Positions 24,800 to 32,620 of a DNA stretch of 34,609 bases are shown here, piece after piece. The stretch's first letter is position 1, and every line of letters starts with the position of its first letter. Below the pieces are notes generated by a model. It saw only the letters and a list, made by a program, of their open reading frames with translations, was not told the DNA's origin and ran no database searches. Source of the stretch: Polaromonas sp. YR568 (lineage in GTDB: Bacteria; Pseudomonadota; Gammaproteobacteria; Burkholderiales; Burkholderiaceae_C); assembly GCA_945878995.1 (NCBI GenBank), contig CAMCUN010000039.1, forward strand, positions 1 to 34,609. Reading direction: 5' to 3'. The position numbers and the translations under genes were made by a program.

Positions 24800-25762
24800 G
24801 TGTCCATTCACCTTGCGCTCAGGCATACCACCTCCTACGCCTACGACCGCCAAGTGAGCCTGGGCCCGCAGGTGGTGCGCCTGCGCCCTGCCCCGCACAG
24901 CCGCGCGCGGGTGCTGTCGTATTCGCTCAAGGTCGAGCCTGAGGACCACTTCATTCACTGGCAGCAAGACCCCTTTGCCAATTACCAATCCCGGGTTGTC
25001 ATCACCAAGCCCACACGGGCGTTCAAGGTCACGGTGGACCTGGTCGCCGAAATAGCGGTCTACAACCCCTTTGACTTTTTCTTGGAGCCCCAAGCCGAGC
25101 AATTTCCCTTTGCCTACGCGCCTGCCCTGGCCCACGACTTGGCGCCTTACCTGTCCACCGAGCCACTGACCCCACAAACCCAGCTTACCCCGCTGCTGCG
25201 CGCCTACTTAGACGGCCTGGACCGCAGCCCGCGCCCCACGGTGGACGCGCTGGTGGCCCTCAACCAACAGCTGCAGTCCGACATCAGCTACCTCAGGCGC
25301 ATGGAGCACGGCGTGCAGACCCCGGAGCAAACGCTGCAGCTGCGCTCGGGCTCCTGCCGCGACAGCGCCTGGCTGATGGTGCAACTGCTGCGCCACCTGG
25401 GCCTGGCGGCGCGCTTTGTCTCGGGCTACCTGATTGAGCTCAAGGCTGACGTGCAAGCCCCTGACAGCCACAGTTCCCCAGGCGACAGCGCCGACCTGCA
25501 CGCCTGGTGCGAGGTGTTTTTACCGGGCGCCGGCTGGGTGGGGCTGGACCCCACCTCCGGCCTCTTGGCGGGCGAAGGCCACATCCCGCTGGCCTGCACG
25601 CCCTCCCCCGCCAGCGCCGCGCCCGTGGAAGGCGGGGTGAACGCATGCGAGGTGACTTTTTCGCACCACATGACGATGCAGCGCATCCCAGAATCGCCCC
25701 GCGTGGACCAGCCAGACACCGAGCCGCAAAGGGCCCAGAGCTGGCCCTGGCCCACTCGTTAG
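24800..25762 (+). CDS. Transglutaminase-like protein, C-terminally truncated relative to DUF2126 fusions
   Basis: 320-residue protein with a transglutaminase N-terminal domain (MSIHLALRHTTSYAYDRQV) and the cysteine-protease-like core: Cys186 in RSGSCRDSAW, His234 in LHAWCEVF, Asp250 in GLDPTSG. It starts with GTG and has a weak Shine-Dalgarno. Relatives in many proteobacteria continue after MTxxRIxExPRV into a DUF2126 domain of several hundred residues. Here the frame ends 20 residues past that point in a sequence unlike the family, and the next family residues reappear in other frames (25741-25820). The catalytic part is intact, so activity may remain. It is separated by comEC from the ATP-grasp/alpha-E pair with which it presumably works. 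Confidence 0.9.
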   Translation: MSIHLALRHTTSYAYDRQVSLGPQVVRLRPAPHSRARVLSYSLKVEPEDHFIHWQQDPFANYQSRVVITKPTRAFKVTVDLVAEIAVYNPFDFFLEPQAEQFPFAYAPALAHDLAPYLSTEPLTPQTQLTPLLRAYLDGLDRSPRPTVDALVALNQQLQSDISYLRRMEHGVQTPEQTLQLRSGSCRDSAWLMVQLLRHLGLAARFVSGYLIELKADVQAPDSHSSPGDSADLHAWCEVFLPGAGWVGLDPTSGLLAGEGHIPLACTPSPASAAPVEGGVNACEVTFSHHMTMQRIPESPRVDQPDTEPQRAQSWPWPTR

Positions 25763-25820
25763 AACCAGACCTGCTGGCCCCGACGTGCGCCTGACCATGG
25801 CTGGCGAGCACAGTTTTTGC
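25741..25820 (+). pseudogene. Decayed start of a lost DUF2126 domain
   Basis: Directly past the transglutaminase core two more frames carry its family continuation. LALAHSLEPDLLAP is encoded from 25741 and DVRLTMAGEHSF from 25782, matching the family pattern LGHxxDxxLxAxDVRLTMGGEPTF. At least two frame changes separate these from the active frame. After about 25820 no further DUF2126 sequence is seen, so the rest has been deleted. The comparison is with remembered family sequence; a profile search would settle it. Confidence 0.6.
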
Positions 25821-25879
25821 GCCATTCAAGGCAGGAAAGCGCCTAAAGTGACACCCAAGCAGTCACACAAAGGACAAAG

Positions 25880-26125
25880 ATGAAAACGGTCCAAATACAG
25901 CAAGCCCAAGCCAGCTTTTCAGCACTGGTGACCGCCGCTGAAAGAGGGCAGCCCACCTTGATCAGCCGCCAGGGCAAGCCCTGCGCCATGATCGTGCCCG
26001 TCTCCGAAGGGGCGCGACTTTATCCTCTGGACATGCTCAACCTGGCCAGCCGCTTGCTGGCCCTGCCAGAGCCTTTGGAGACAGGCAGGGACAAGCGGCC
26101 ACTGCGGGGCATTGATTTTGAATAA
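25880..26125 (+). CDS. Phd/YefM-family antitoxin
   Basis: 81-residue type II antitoxin. The opening MKTVQIQQAQASFSALVTAAERGQ and the following PTLISRQGKPCAMIVPV form the usual DNA-binding Phd/YefM fold; the C-terminal part (RPLRGIDFE) would wrap the toxin. AAAGGA lies 6 bases before ATG. No intact toxin follows; only a short PIN-like scrap overlaps its 3' end. It may still repress its own promoter or act as an anti-addiction factor against a toxin elsewhere. Confidence 0.85.
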   Translation: MKTVQIQQAQASFSALVTAAERGQPTLISRQGKPCAMIVPVSEGARLYPLDMLNLASRLLALPEPLETGRDKRPLRGIDFE

Positions 26126-26279
26126 GGGCTGCTTGCTCAACACCAGCTTGGTGCCGTTGCTGGCGCCCGGTCGCGCCAGCAGCGTGGACGTCCGCTTTTG
26201 CGAATGCTTGCCTGCCCACTTGAGGCACAGACACCCTGTAAGTGGCAAGCCCTACAAAAGCAAGCCCACTCAGGGATGA
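26118..26279 (+). pseudogene. Possible N-terminal remnant of a VapC (PIN-domain) toxin
   Basis: An open frame of 53 codons starting TTG 26118, overlapping the antitoxin stop as in vapBC operons. Its first part reads NKGCLLNTSLVPLLAPGR, resembling the VapC opening xLLDTxxxSELxxP. The first catalytic Asp is Asn (LLNT), and similarity fades after about 30 residues. Full PIN toxins have about 130-140 residues. It is best read as a broken toxin; the resemblance is modest. Confidence 0.35.
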
Positions 26280-26397
26280 CTCCAGGGGGCAGCAGTTGCA
26301 GCTTCAGTCACAATTCTGGTCCCGTAGACCCGTCCGCGGCGCCCCCTTAGGCGCCCGGTCTGGTTTAACCCGTGACAAGAACTTAAAGGAGATCTCC

Positions 26398-27492
26398 ATG
26401 AGTCGTCGTGAATTCCTCACCAAGGGTGGCGCAGCCGCCGTGGCCGCAGGCGCTGCCGCCCTGTCGCAACCGGCAGTGGCCCAAACTGCCTCAGACACCA
26501 TTCGTTGGCGCATGGCGTCTAGCTTTCCCAAGAGCGTGGACACGCTCTTTGGTACGGCCGAGTTCATTGCCCGCCGCGTTGGCCAAATCACCGGTGGCAA
26601 GTTCCAGATCAGCACGCACGCCGCCGGCGAGATCGTGCCTCCCCTGCAGGTGCTGGACGCCGTGGAAAAAGGCACCATCGAGTGCGGCCACACCGCGCCG
26701 TACTACTTCATTGGCAAGGACCCAGCCTGGGCCATGGGCACCTGCGTGCCCTTTGGCCTGAACAGCCGCCAGTACAACGCCTGGTGGGTGCACGGCGGCG
26801 GTGAAAAGCTGTTCAACGACTTCACGCGCGAGTCGGGCGTGGTCAGCTTTTTGGCCGGCAACACCGGCTCGCAAATGGGCGGCTGGTTCAAAAAAGAAAT
26901 CAAGGGCGTGGCCGACCTCAAGGGCCTGAAGTTCCGCACCGGCGGCATGGGCGGCCAGGTGCTGACCAAGCTGGGCGTGGTGGCCCAACAGCTGCCAGCC
27001 GGCGAGATTTACTCGGCCCTGGAAAAAGGCACCATTGACGCGGCCGAATTCACCGTGCCCGCCGACGACGAAAAGCTGGGCCTGAACAAAATCGCCAAGT
27101 TCTACTACTACCCCGGCTGGAACGAGGGCGGCGCCGCGCTCAGCCTGCAGGTCAACGCCAAGGCCTACGAGGCCCTGCCCGAGCCCTTCCGCTTTGCCCT
27201 ACAAGCGGCCTCGGCCGAAGCCAACACCTGGATGCAGTCGCGCTACGACGCCACCAACCCAGCCGCCCTCAAGCGCCTGATTCAAGGCGGCGCCGTGCTC
27301 AAGGCCTACCCCCAGGCCGTGATGGACGCTTGCTACAAGGCCAACACCGAACTCATGGCCGAGGCCTCGGCCAAAAGCCCAGCGTTCAAGAAAATGTACG
27401 AGAACATGCAAGCTTTCCAGCGCGACCAAGTGGCTTGGTTCCGCGTGGCTGAAGGCCAGTTCGACAGCTTCATGAGCCGCCAAAAGCTGTAA
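26398..27492 (+). CDS. TRAP transporter solute-binding protein, FcbT1/TakP-like (DctP superfamily)
   Basis: 364-residue periplasmic receptor that delivers an organic acid to the DctQM permease. The N-terminus SRREFL followed by an Ala-rich hydrophobic stretch to about residue 32 is a twin-arginine-type signal. The mature part (WRMASSFPKSVDTLFGTAEF...) and the late FYYYPGWNEGGAALSLQVN match the mannitol/chloroaromatic/2-oxo-acid receptor branch. AAGGAG lies 6 bases before ATG 26398; the upstream open frame is not coding. A strong terminator follows. Its membrane partners are probably the dctM and dctQ genes at 30398-32429, convergent and separated by about 3 kb. Confidence 0.93.
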   Translation: MSRREFLTKGGAAAVAAGAAALSQPAVAQTASDTIRWRMASSFPKSVDTLFGTAEFIARRVGQITGGKFQISTHAAGEIVPPLQVLDAVEKGTIECGHTAPYYFIGKDPAWAMGTCVPFGLNSRQYNAWWVHGGGEKLFNDFTRESGVVSFLAGNTGSQMGGWFKKEIKGVADLKGLKFRTGGMGGQVLTKLGVVAQQLPAGEIYSALEKGTIDAAEFTVPADDEKLGLNKIAKFYYYPGWNEGGAALSLQVNAKAYEALPEPFRFALQAASAEANTWMQSRYDATNPAALKRLIQGGAVLKAYPQAVMDACYKANTELMAEASAKSPAFKKMYENMQAFQRDQVAWFRVAEGQFDSFMSRQKL

Positions 27493-27515
27493 ACCGCCGA
27501 GCAGCGGGAAAAGCC

Positions 27516-27541
27516 AAGGCCTCCTGCGGGAGGCCTTTTTT
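27516..27541 (+). terminator. Rho-independent terminator after TRAP binding-protein gene
   Basis: AAGGCCTCC (27516-27524) pairs perfectly with GGAGGCCTT (27529-27537) around TGCG and is followed by a run of six Ts. It begins 24 bases after the stop codon of the binding-protein gene. A textbook intrinsic terminator. Confidence 0.92.
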
Positions 27542-27638
27542 GTGGGCGATTGAAACGGCCTGGATCTTGTAGAAGCCTGACTGCCTGGGGGTTTTGCAAG
27601 CCCAGCCAGCCTGGTTTTATGGAGCCGGTCTTCTTGGT

Positions 27639-27723
27639 TTTTGTGGAAGCCTGCCGGCGAATGTTCGTCTGAGGTGATGACCGTTTTTAGGCAAGCATCG
27701 CCAGCAGGCTGGCTCCTACAAAG
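27639..27723. repeat. REP-like inverted repeat pair
   Basis: The left arm (27639-27662, core GTGGAAGCCTGCCGGCGAAT) and right arm (27695-27723, core TCGCCAGCAGGCTGGCTCC) are imperfect inverses. They resemble paired REP elements of the TGTAGGAGCCxGCxTGCxGGCGA type known from pseudomonads and relatives. They are intergenic, past the terminator. No REP-associated transposase gene is in the window. Confidence 0.6.
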
Positions 27724-27746
27724 GCAAGACTGCGCTCCTTGAGTCC

Positions 27747-27798
27747 TTACTTTTTATTAAAGTAATCCGCCGGATCAGGTGCTGCAGCAGGGGGGTGC
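27747..27798 (-). repeat. Diverged copy of the dctM 3' end
   Basis: 52 bases that match the last 51 bases of dctM (30398-30448) in the same orientation, with about six mismatches and one inserted base. Translated, both end APDPADYFNKK and a TAA stop; the inserted base breaks the frame upstream in this copy. The two copies flank the vapB/vapC remnant and S9 peptidase as direct repeats, suggesting an old duplication or insertion event. Confidence 0.75.
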
Positions 27799-27841
27799 AT
27801 CTGTGCCCGCTGAAGTGACCTCGCCAGCCTTGGGTATGTGG

Positions 27842-27967
27842 CTATCTTGAGCGAGGGGTTTGAAACAAAGCCAAAGCCTGTGCGTTGTGAACATGGGCAT
27901 CGTCGAGCAAGGCAATCCAGACATTGACGTCCAAAAGCAAACGGGCTAGCGACGGCGCGCCTGTCAA
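27842..27967 (-). pseudogene. Truncated vapC (PIN-domain toxin)
   Basis: From a TTG at 27967, overlapping the vapB stop (TTGA), the frame encodes 41 residues and stops at 27842. It contains RLLLDVNVWIALLDDAHVHN, the clear start of a VapC PIN domain with the first catalytic Asp (LLLDVN). Full-length toxins have about 130-140 residues and three more acidic positions, all missing. The break lies about 45 bases before the diverged dctM-end copy. The toxin must be inactive. Confidence 0.75.
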
Positions 27968-28203
27968 ATGCCCGGCTGATCCATCAGGCGGCGCACGTGC
28001 TCGGTGGTGATGATTTCATCGCGCGCAGGCAAGACGGAATACTTGCTTCGCAGAGCGGCAGGAGCGGCAGGCACCTGGGCACCAGCGCGAAGGGCGTCAC
28101 GCACATAACGCGAGGTGGCCTCGCCCAAGGAAATTCGTTCGCGCCGGGAGCGCTGGCGAACCTCGGCAAACACATCGTCGTCCAAATTCAGGGTGGTGCG
28201 CAT
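27964..28203 (-). CDS. vapB: VapB-type antitoxin
   Basis: 79-residue antitoxin with an N-terminal ribbon-helix-helix-like segment MRTTLNLDDDVFAEVRQRS, followed by RISLGEATSRYVRDALRAG and a C-terminal tail that should bind the toxin. ATG 28203 gives the usual MRTTL start. Its stop overlaps the start of the vapC remnant. The antitoxin frame is complete although the toxin is cut to 41 codons. It could be an autorepressor without a target or neutralise a related toxin elsewhere. Confidence 0.8.
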   Translation of the reverse strand: MRTTLNLDDDVFAEVRQRSRRERISLGEATSRYVRDALRAGAQVPAAPAALRSKYSVLPARDEIITTEHVRRLMDQPGI

Positions 28204-28279
28204 CACAGCCTCGCATATGACATCAATGCATCACTTTAGCGTCATGTATCAAATGCTCAACCCTGGGCAAAACAGCCTG

Positions 28280-30235
28280 TCAAAACAGCCTTGCGCCCAA
28301 CTCAAAAAAATCAAACCCGGCTGATCGGCCACCCAGGCAGCGAGCCAGAAAGTCCTCGGTCTTGCGAAACTCAAGCAAGCGGTCTTGCCAGCGTTGCAGG
28401 CTGTGCCCGGCCTTGTCAAAGAGCACCAGTTCCACGGGCTTGCCGTGTAGTCGCAAGGCCTCAGCCATGCGCACGGCTTGGCTGACAGACACTCTTGGAT
28501 CGTGTACGCCGTGCATGAGCAAAACCGGGCCTTGCACCTGGTGGGCCAGCGGCAGCGGTGAGCGGCGCTGCATGTCGGCCCGCTGCGCCGGGTCGGACGG
28601 GTTGCCGAGCAGGTCAAACCAGCGGTGCTTCTCAAACTCCCAGTAAGCGGGCATTCGCTCCAGCAAATCAGGCAGGTCTGTGGGCCCCACTGTGCTGATG
28701 GCGCACTGGTAGCGTCCGGGGGTGTGCGTCATGCCCACCAGGCTGGCGTATCCCCCATAACTGCCGCCTGCAATGGCCACCCTTTTGGGATCAATCAGGC
28801 CTTGGGCCACCAAGGCATCGAGCGCATCGCTCAGGTCTGAATTCATCTTGCCGGCAAATTCGCCGCGTGCCGCTTCCATGAAGGCTTTGCCGTAGCCTGA
28901 AGAGCCGCGGTTATTGACTTGCAGCACGGCGTAACCCCGATTAGCCAGAAAGATCGGCATGGCATCACCGTCCAGGTGATGGTCACGCGCCCAGGGTCCG
29001 CCATGCACATAGACCACGGCGGGATGGGGGTGGGCCTGACCCACGGGCAGGCTCAGGTAGCCATGCAGGTCCAGCCCATCGCGGCTTTGGAACACCCTGG
29101 GCTGCGGCGCCGCCAAAGGACTTTTCGTCTGCCAGCGGCTGCGAGCGAGCTGGGCCAGCGTCACCCAAGTGTGCTTTTGCATGTCGTAAAGCACATGCTC
29201 ACCCGAGTCTTGACGAAGCACCGAAGCCACCATCCAGCGTTCGTCGTCAGAAATGCTGAGAATACTCACCCGCGCAGGGCTGACGCCGCGCAGTTGGTCC
29301 AAAGCCTGCTGCCAGGCCGGGTCCCAAGCCTGCCATCGCTGCACATCGGGCTCCACCCGCACTGCCAGAGGAAGGCGGCTGCGTGGGCTCCAGAGCACCT
29401 GCGAGATGTCCACCCGTGCATCGGCATGCACGACGCGCTCGGCGCCATCGCGCATGTTCAACTCCACCAAGGCCAGTTTGTCACGCTCCCGGTTGGACAG
29501 GGCCCACCAGTGACCGGGCTTGTCGCTGGAGCGTTGGAAATGCAGCGTGTCCTGCAAGCTGATGCGAAAGGCGGACTGCCATTGGCCGGTGGCGTCACGC
29601 GTGTGGACTTGCGAGGCCTGACCGTCGCGCCGCACACGAGCCACCAGGTCACCCGCATCATCGACCAGCCACCCTGCCACGTCTGCGGGGTTGGTGGCGA
29701 GCAGCCGGAGATCGCCGGTGGCAAAGTCAAAGCGGTACAGGTCAAACACCTTGCGGTCGCGCCGGTTGCTTTGGATGATCAGGTCATCGCTGCGGGGCAA
29801 TGTGCGCAGCAGAAAGGAGCGAGCACCAGGAAAGGGGGTGAGGTTTCGGGCAGGCAGGTCGGGCTTGAGAACGTCCAGCGCCCAGAGTTGGGCGTTTTCG
29901 TCTCCGTTGCGCTGCAGATGCAGCAAGATGTGCCGGCTGTCGCGCGCCCATTGACCCACAGCCGCAATCTTGTGTTCCTGAACCTGCCCAGTCTGGAGGT
30001 TTTTGACGAACAAGCCCTGTCCAAGGCCGAGCCTGGCGGCCCACATCAGCCACTGGCCATCTGGCGAGAGCTGGTAGGCCCCTGATGCGTTCCAATCCGC
30101 GACGAAATGGCGGGTGGGAATCAATTCAGGAGGATCTGAGCCCTGCGTCAAGGGTAGGCTGCCGCAGGCCGTTAGTCCCCCACACAAAAGTATCCACAGG
30201 CAACGCACAGCAAGACTGCGACTCATCAGCATCAT
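28280..30235 (-). CDS. S9-family prolyl oligopeptidase-like lipoprotein
   Basis: 651-residue serine peptidase. The N-terminal lipobox LTAC puts the acylated Cys at residue 24, so it is a membrane-anchored periplasmic protein. Residues about 45-370 form a beta-propeller-type domain. The C-terminal alpha/beta-hydrolase part has the nucleophile motif GGSYGGY (Ser492), the acid Asp579 in GVHDPRV and His611 in AGHSLQ. HGGPW at 411-415 is the oxyanion-hole region. It cleaves short peptides, probably from peptide scavenging. Several ATGs crowd the start and the exact one is uncertain. It stands between the two dctM-end copies, so it was probably inserted there. Confidence 0.92.
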   Translation of the reverse strand: MMLMSRSLAVRCLWILLCGGLTACGSLPLTQGSDPPELIPTRHFVADWNASGAYQLSPDGQWLMWAARLGLGQGLFVKNLQTGQVQEHKIAAVGQWARDSRHILLHLQRNGDENAQLWALDVLKPDLPARNLTPFPGARSFLLRTLPRSDDLIIQSNRRDRKVFDLYRFDFATGDLRLLATNPADVAGWLVDDAGDLVARVRRDGQASQVHTRDATGQWQSAFRISLQDTLHFQRSSDKPGHWWALSNRERDKLALVELNMRDGAERVVHADARVDISQVLWSPRSRLPLAVRVEPDVQRWQAWDPAWQQALDQLRGVSPARVSILSISDDERWMVASVLRQDSGEHVLYDMQKHTWVTLAQLARSRWQTKSPLAAPQPRVFQSRDGLDLHGYLSLPVGQAHPHPAVVYVHGGPWARDHHLDGDAMPIFLANRGYAVLQVNNRGSSGYGKAFMEAARGEFAGKMNSDLSDALDALVAQGLIDPKRVAIAGGSYGGYASLVGMTHTPGRYQCAISTVGPTDLPDLLERMPAYWEFEKHRWFDLLGNPSDPAQRADMQRRSPLPLAHQVQGPVLLMHGVHDPRVSVSQAVRMAEALRLHGKPVELVLFDKAGHSLQRWQDRLLEFRKTEDFLARCLGGRSAGFDFFELGARLF

Positions 30236-30397
30236 GTCTGAAAGAGGTGCGGCTTTCCTGGTTCACACCTTGGAAAGCCAATGAGGACGCGCCACTCAAC
30301 ACCAAAAAGCAAATGCACCTAGGCGTGCGGCGGAGTCAGCATGCCAGATTCGTTACGGGTGACCGAGCCATCCGGCCGGAACAGCCCCTGTTTTTTG

Positions 30398-31885
30398 TTA
30401 CTTCTTATTAAAGTAATCGGCAGGATCAGGTGCGGCGGCGGGGGGTGCTTCGCTGCCGGCAGGCTTTTCCTCCCCGCCAGAAGGCATGTCGGCGCTAAGC
30501 GCCGGCGGCGGCTCTTCGATTTGAATCTGAATTTGGCTGGCGTCGCCCGCCACGGATTTGTCGAGCATGCCCGTGACGATTTCGGGGAAGAAGATCAGCA
30601 CGCCCACCAGCAGCATTTGCAGCCCCACCCAGGGGATGGCGCCCAGGTAAATGTCTGAGCTTTTGATGGACTTGGGCGCAATGCCGCGCAGGTAAAACAG
30701 CGCAAAGCCAAAGGGCGGGTGCATAAAGGAAGTCTGCATGTTCACGCACAGGAGCACGCCAAACCAAATCAAATCTATGCCCAGCTTTTGCGCCATGGGT
30801 GCCAACAGCGGCACGACGATGAAGGCGATCTCAAAAAAGTCCAGGAAAAAAGCCAAGAAGAAGATCATGATGTTGACCACGATCAAAAAGGTCACCGCAT
30901 CGTCAGCGCCCACCGCAATGAACAGGTGCTCCACCCAGAGCGAGCCGTCTACGCCCTGGAACACCAGGGTGAACACCGTCGCGCCAATCAAGATGAAGAT
31001 CACCATGACGGTGATGTTCATGGTCGACTCCATGCCGCTGCGCACCATGGCCCAGTTCAGGCGGCGGTGCACAGCCGCCAGCGCAATGGCGCCCACCACG
31101 CCCATGGCGCCGGCCTCGGTGGGGGTGGCCAGGCCCATGAAGATGGTGCCCAGCACCACGAAGATTAAAAAGGTGGAAGGCAGCACACCCATGGCGACTT
31201 TTTGGGCCAGCTTCCAGCCGCGCAGGGTGCGGGCTTCGGGCGGCAGTGGCGGCATGGACTGTGGCCTTAAAAGCGACATCACAAAGATGAAGGCCACAAA
31301 AATAAGGATTTGAGCAATCGACGGGCCCACCGCGCCCAGGTACATCTCGCCCACCGACTTGCCCAGTTGGTCGGCCAGCACAATGAGCACCAGTGAGGGT
31401 GGAATCACCTGCGTGATGGTGCCCGAGGCCGCAATCACGCCGGTGGCCAGGCGCGGGCTGTAGCCATAGCGCGTCATGATGGGCAGGGCAATCACGCCCA
31501 TGGCAATCACGGAGGCAGCCACCGTGCCGGTGATGGCGCCCAAGATGGCGCCCACCATGATCACGGCATAAGCCAGGCCGCCGGGCAAGCCGCCAAAGAG
31601 CTGGGCAAAGCCTTCCAGCAGGTCTTCGGCCAGGCCGCTTTTTTCCAAAATCGCCCCCATGAGGGTGAAAAAGGGAATGGACAGCAGCAGCTCGTTGGAG
31701 AGGATGCCAAACACGCGGTAAGGCAAATTGGCCATGAACTGCACCGGGAACAGCCCAGCCTCGATGGCGATCAAGCCCGAGCCCAGGCCCAGCGCGGCCA
31801 GGGAAAAGGCCACCGGCAGGCCCAGCAGCAAAAACACAATGAGGGCGATGAACATCGCCGGGGCCATGAGGTCAAACAAATTCAT
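30398..31885 (-). CDS. dctM: TRAP transporter large permease subunit (DctM/FcbT3-like)
   Basis: 495-residue inner-membrane protein that couples sodium entry to uptake of the ligand delivered by the solute-binding protein. It has a long series of hydrophobic helices beginning MFIALIVFLLLGLPVAFSLA, with the typical GITGTVAASVIAMG-like and LLPSTFLIFVVLG-type segments. The last 40 residues form a Pro/Ala/Glu-rich cytoplasmic or periplasmic tail ending DYFNKK, which is duplicated at 27747-27798. It starts 4 bases after the dctQ stop, so they are co-transcribed. No clear terminator was found after it. Confidence 0.95.
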   Translation of the reverse strand: MNLFDLMAPAMFIALIVFLLLGLPVAFSLAALGLGSGLIAIEAGLFPVQFMANLPYRVFGILSNELLLSIPFFTLMGAILEKSGLAEDLLEGFAQLFGGLPGGLAYAVIMVGAILGAITGTVAASVIAMGVIALPIMTRYGYSPRLATGVIAASGTITQVIPPSLVLIVLADQLGKSVGEMYLGAVGPSIAQILIFVAFIFVMSLLRPQSMPPLPPEARTLRGWKLAQKVAMGVLPSTFLIFVVLGTIFMGLATPTEAGAMGVVGAIALAAVHRRLNWAMVRSGMESTMNITVMVIFILIGATVFTLVFQGVDGSLWVEHLFIAVGADDAVTFLIVVNIMIFFLAFFLDFFEIAFIVVPLLAPMAQKLGIDLIWFGVLLCVNMQTSFMHPPFGFALFYLRGIAPKSIKSSDIYLGAIPWVGLQMLLVGVLIFFPEIVTGMLDKSVAGDASQIQIQIEEPPPALSADMPSGGEEKPAGSEAPPAAAPDPADYFNKK

Positions 31886-31889
31886 GGCT

Positions 31890-32429
31890 TTACTGGAGCG
31901 GGCGCTCGTAATGGGTGTCCAGGGCGATGTCTCCGCGCAAGGCGGCCACGCGCTTGATGACTTCTGACAAGCCCTGCAGCATCAGCAGGCCAAAGCCCAA
32001 GGGCAGCAAAGCCTTGACAGGCCAGCGCAACAGCCCGCCCGCATTGGCCGAGGTTTCCTGAATGAGCCAGGACTCCACAAACCAGGGCCAGGAATACAGC
32101 ACCATGAAGAAGCAAAACGGCCAAAGGAACACCACCAGGCCAAACAAGTCCAGCCAGGCGCGTTGCCGGTCGCTGAGCTTGGTGTAAAACAAGTCCACAC
32201 GGATGTGCCCATTGGTGTTGAGCAGATGCGCCGCGCCCAGCAGCACCGTGCCGCCAAACATGTACCACTGCAGTTCCAGCCAAGCGTTGGAGCTCACATC
32301 AAAGGCATACCGGGACAAGGCGTTGGCCGCCGAGACCAGCGCGCAAATGAGCACCAGCCACAAGGCCACGACCGAGGCGCTGCGGCTGATCGCATCAATG
32401 CGGCGGGCCAGTGAGAGAAGGAGGTTCAA
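31890..32429 (-). CDS. dctQ: TRAP transporter small permease subunit (DctQ/FcbT2-like)
   Basis: 179-residue four-helix membrane protein with the family landmarks SSNAWLELQWYMFGG, NGHIRVDLFYTKLS and the late NAGGLLRWPVKALLPLGF. Choosing TTG 32429 gives the usual beginning NLLLSLARRIDAIS; a TTG at 32480 would add 17 residues. Neither has a strong Shine-Dalgarno. It pairs with dctM in uptake of an organic acid with the receptor encoded at 26398-27492. Confidence 0.9.
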   Translation of the reverse strand: MNLLLSLARRIDAISRSASVVALWLVLICALVSAANALSRYAFDVSSNAWLELQWYMFGGTVLLGAAHLLNTNGHIRVDLFYTKLSDRQRAWLDLFGLVVFLWPFCFFMVLYSWPWFVESWLIQETSANAGGLLRWPVKALLPLGFGLLMLQGLSEVIKRVAALRGDIALDTHYERPLQ

Positions 32430-32620
32430 AGGAGTAGCAAGGCTGAGCCCGCAAAAAATGGCTTGAGCGAGGCGCGTCAAGGCCGGGGGGATTTGCGGGG
32501 ATTTTAGCGCCGGGGTTGGCGCTGAAAGCCTTGGTGCAAGGCTGCCTGGTGCCGCCCCAAGCGCCAGGAAGCCTAAAATAGATTCGCCCTTTAGTTTTAT
32601 TTTTTACTGAGTTACCCCTC

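Noticed and set aside
26338..26355. GGCGCC repeated twice, possible hairpin before the TRAP receptor gene
   Set aside because: GGCGCC is itself palindromic, there is no T-run, and it is likely part of the untranslated leader; no regulatory role can be supported.
28919..30085. A 388-codon plus-strand frame antisense to the S9 peptidase
   Set aside because: Shadow frame; the minus strand carries a complete catalytic triad and lipobox.
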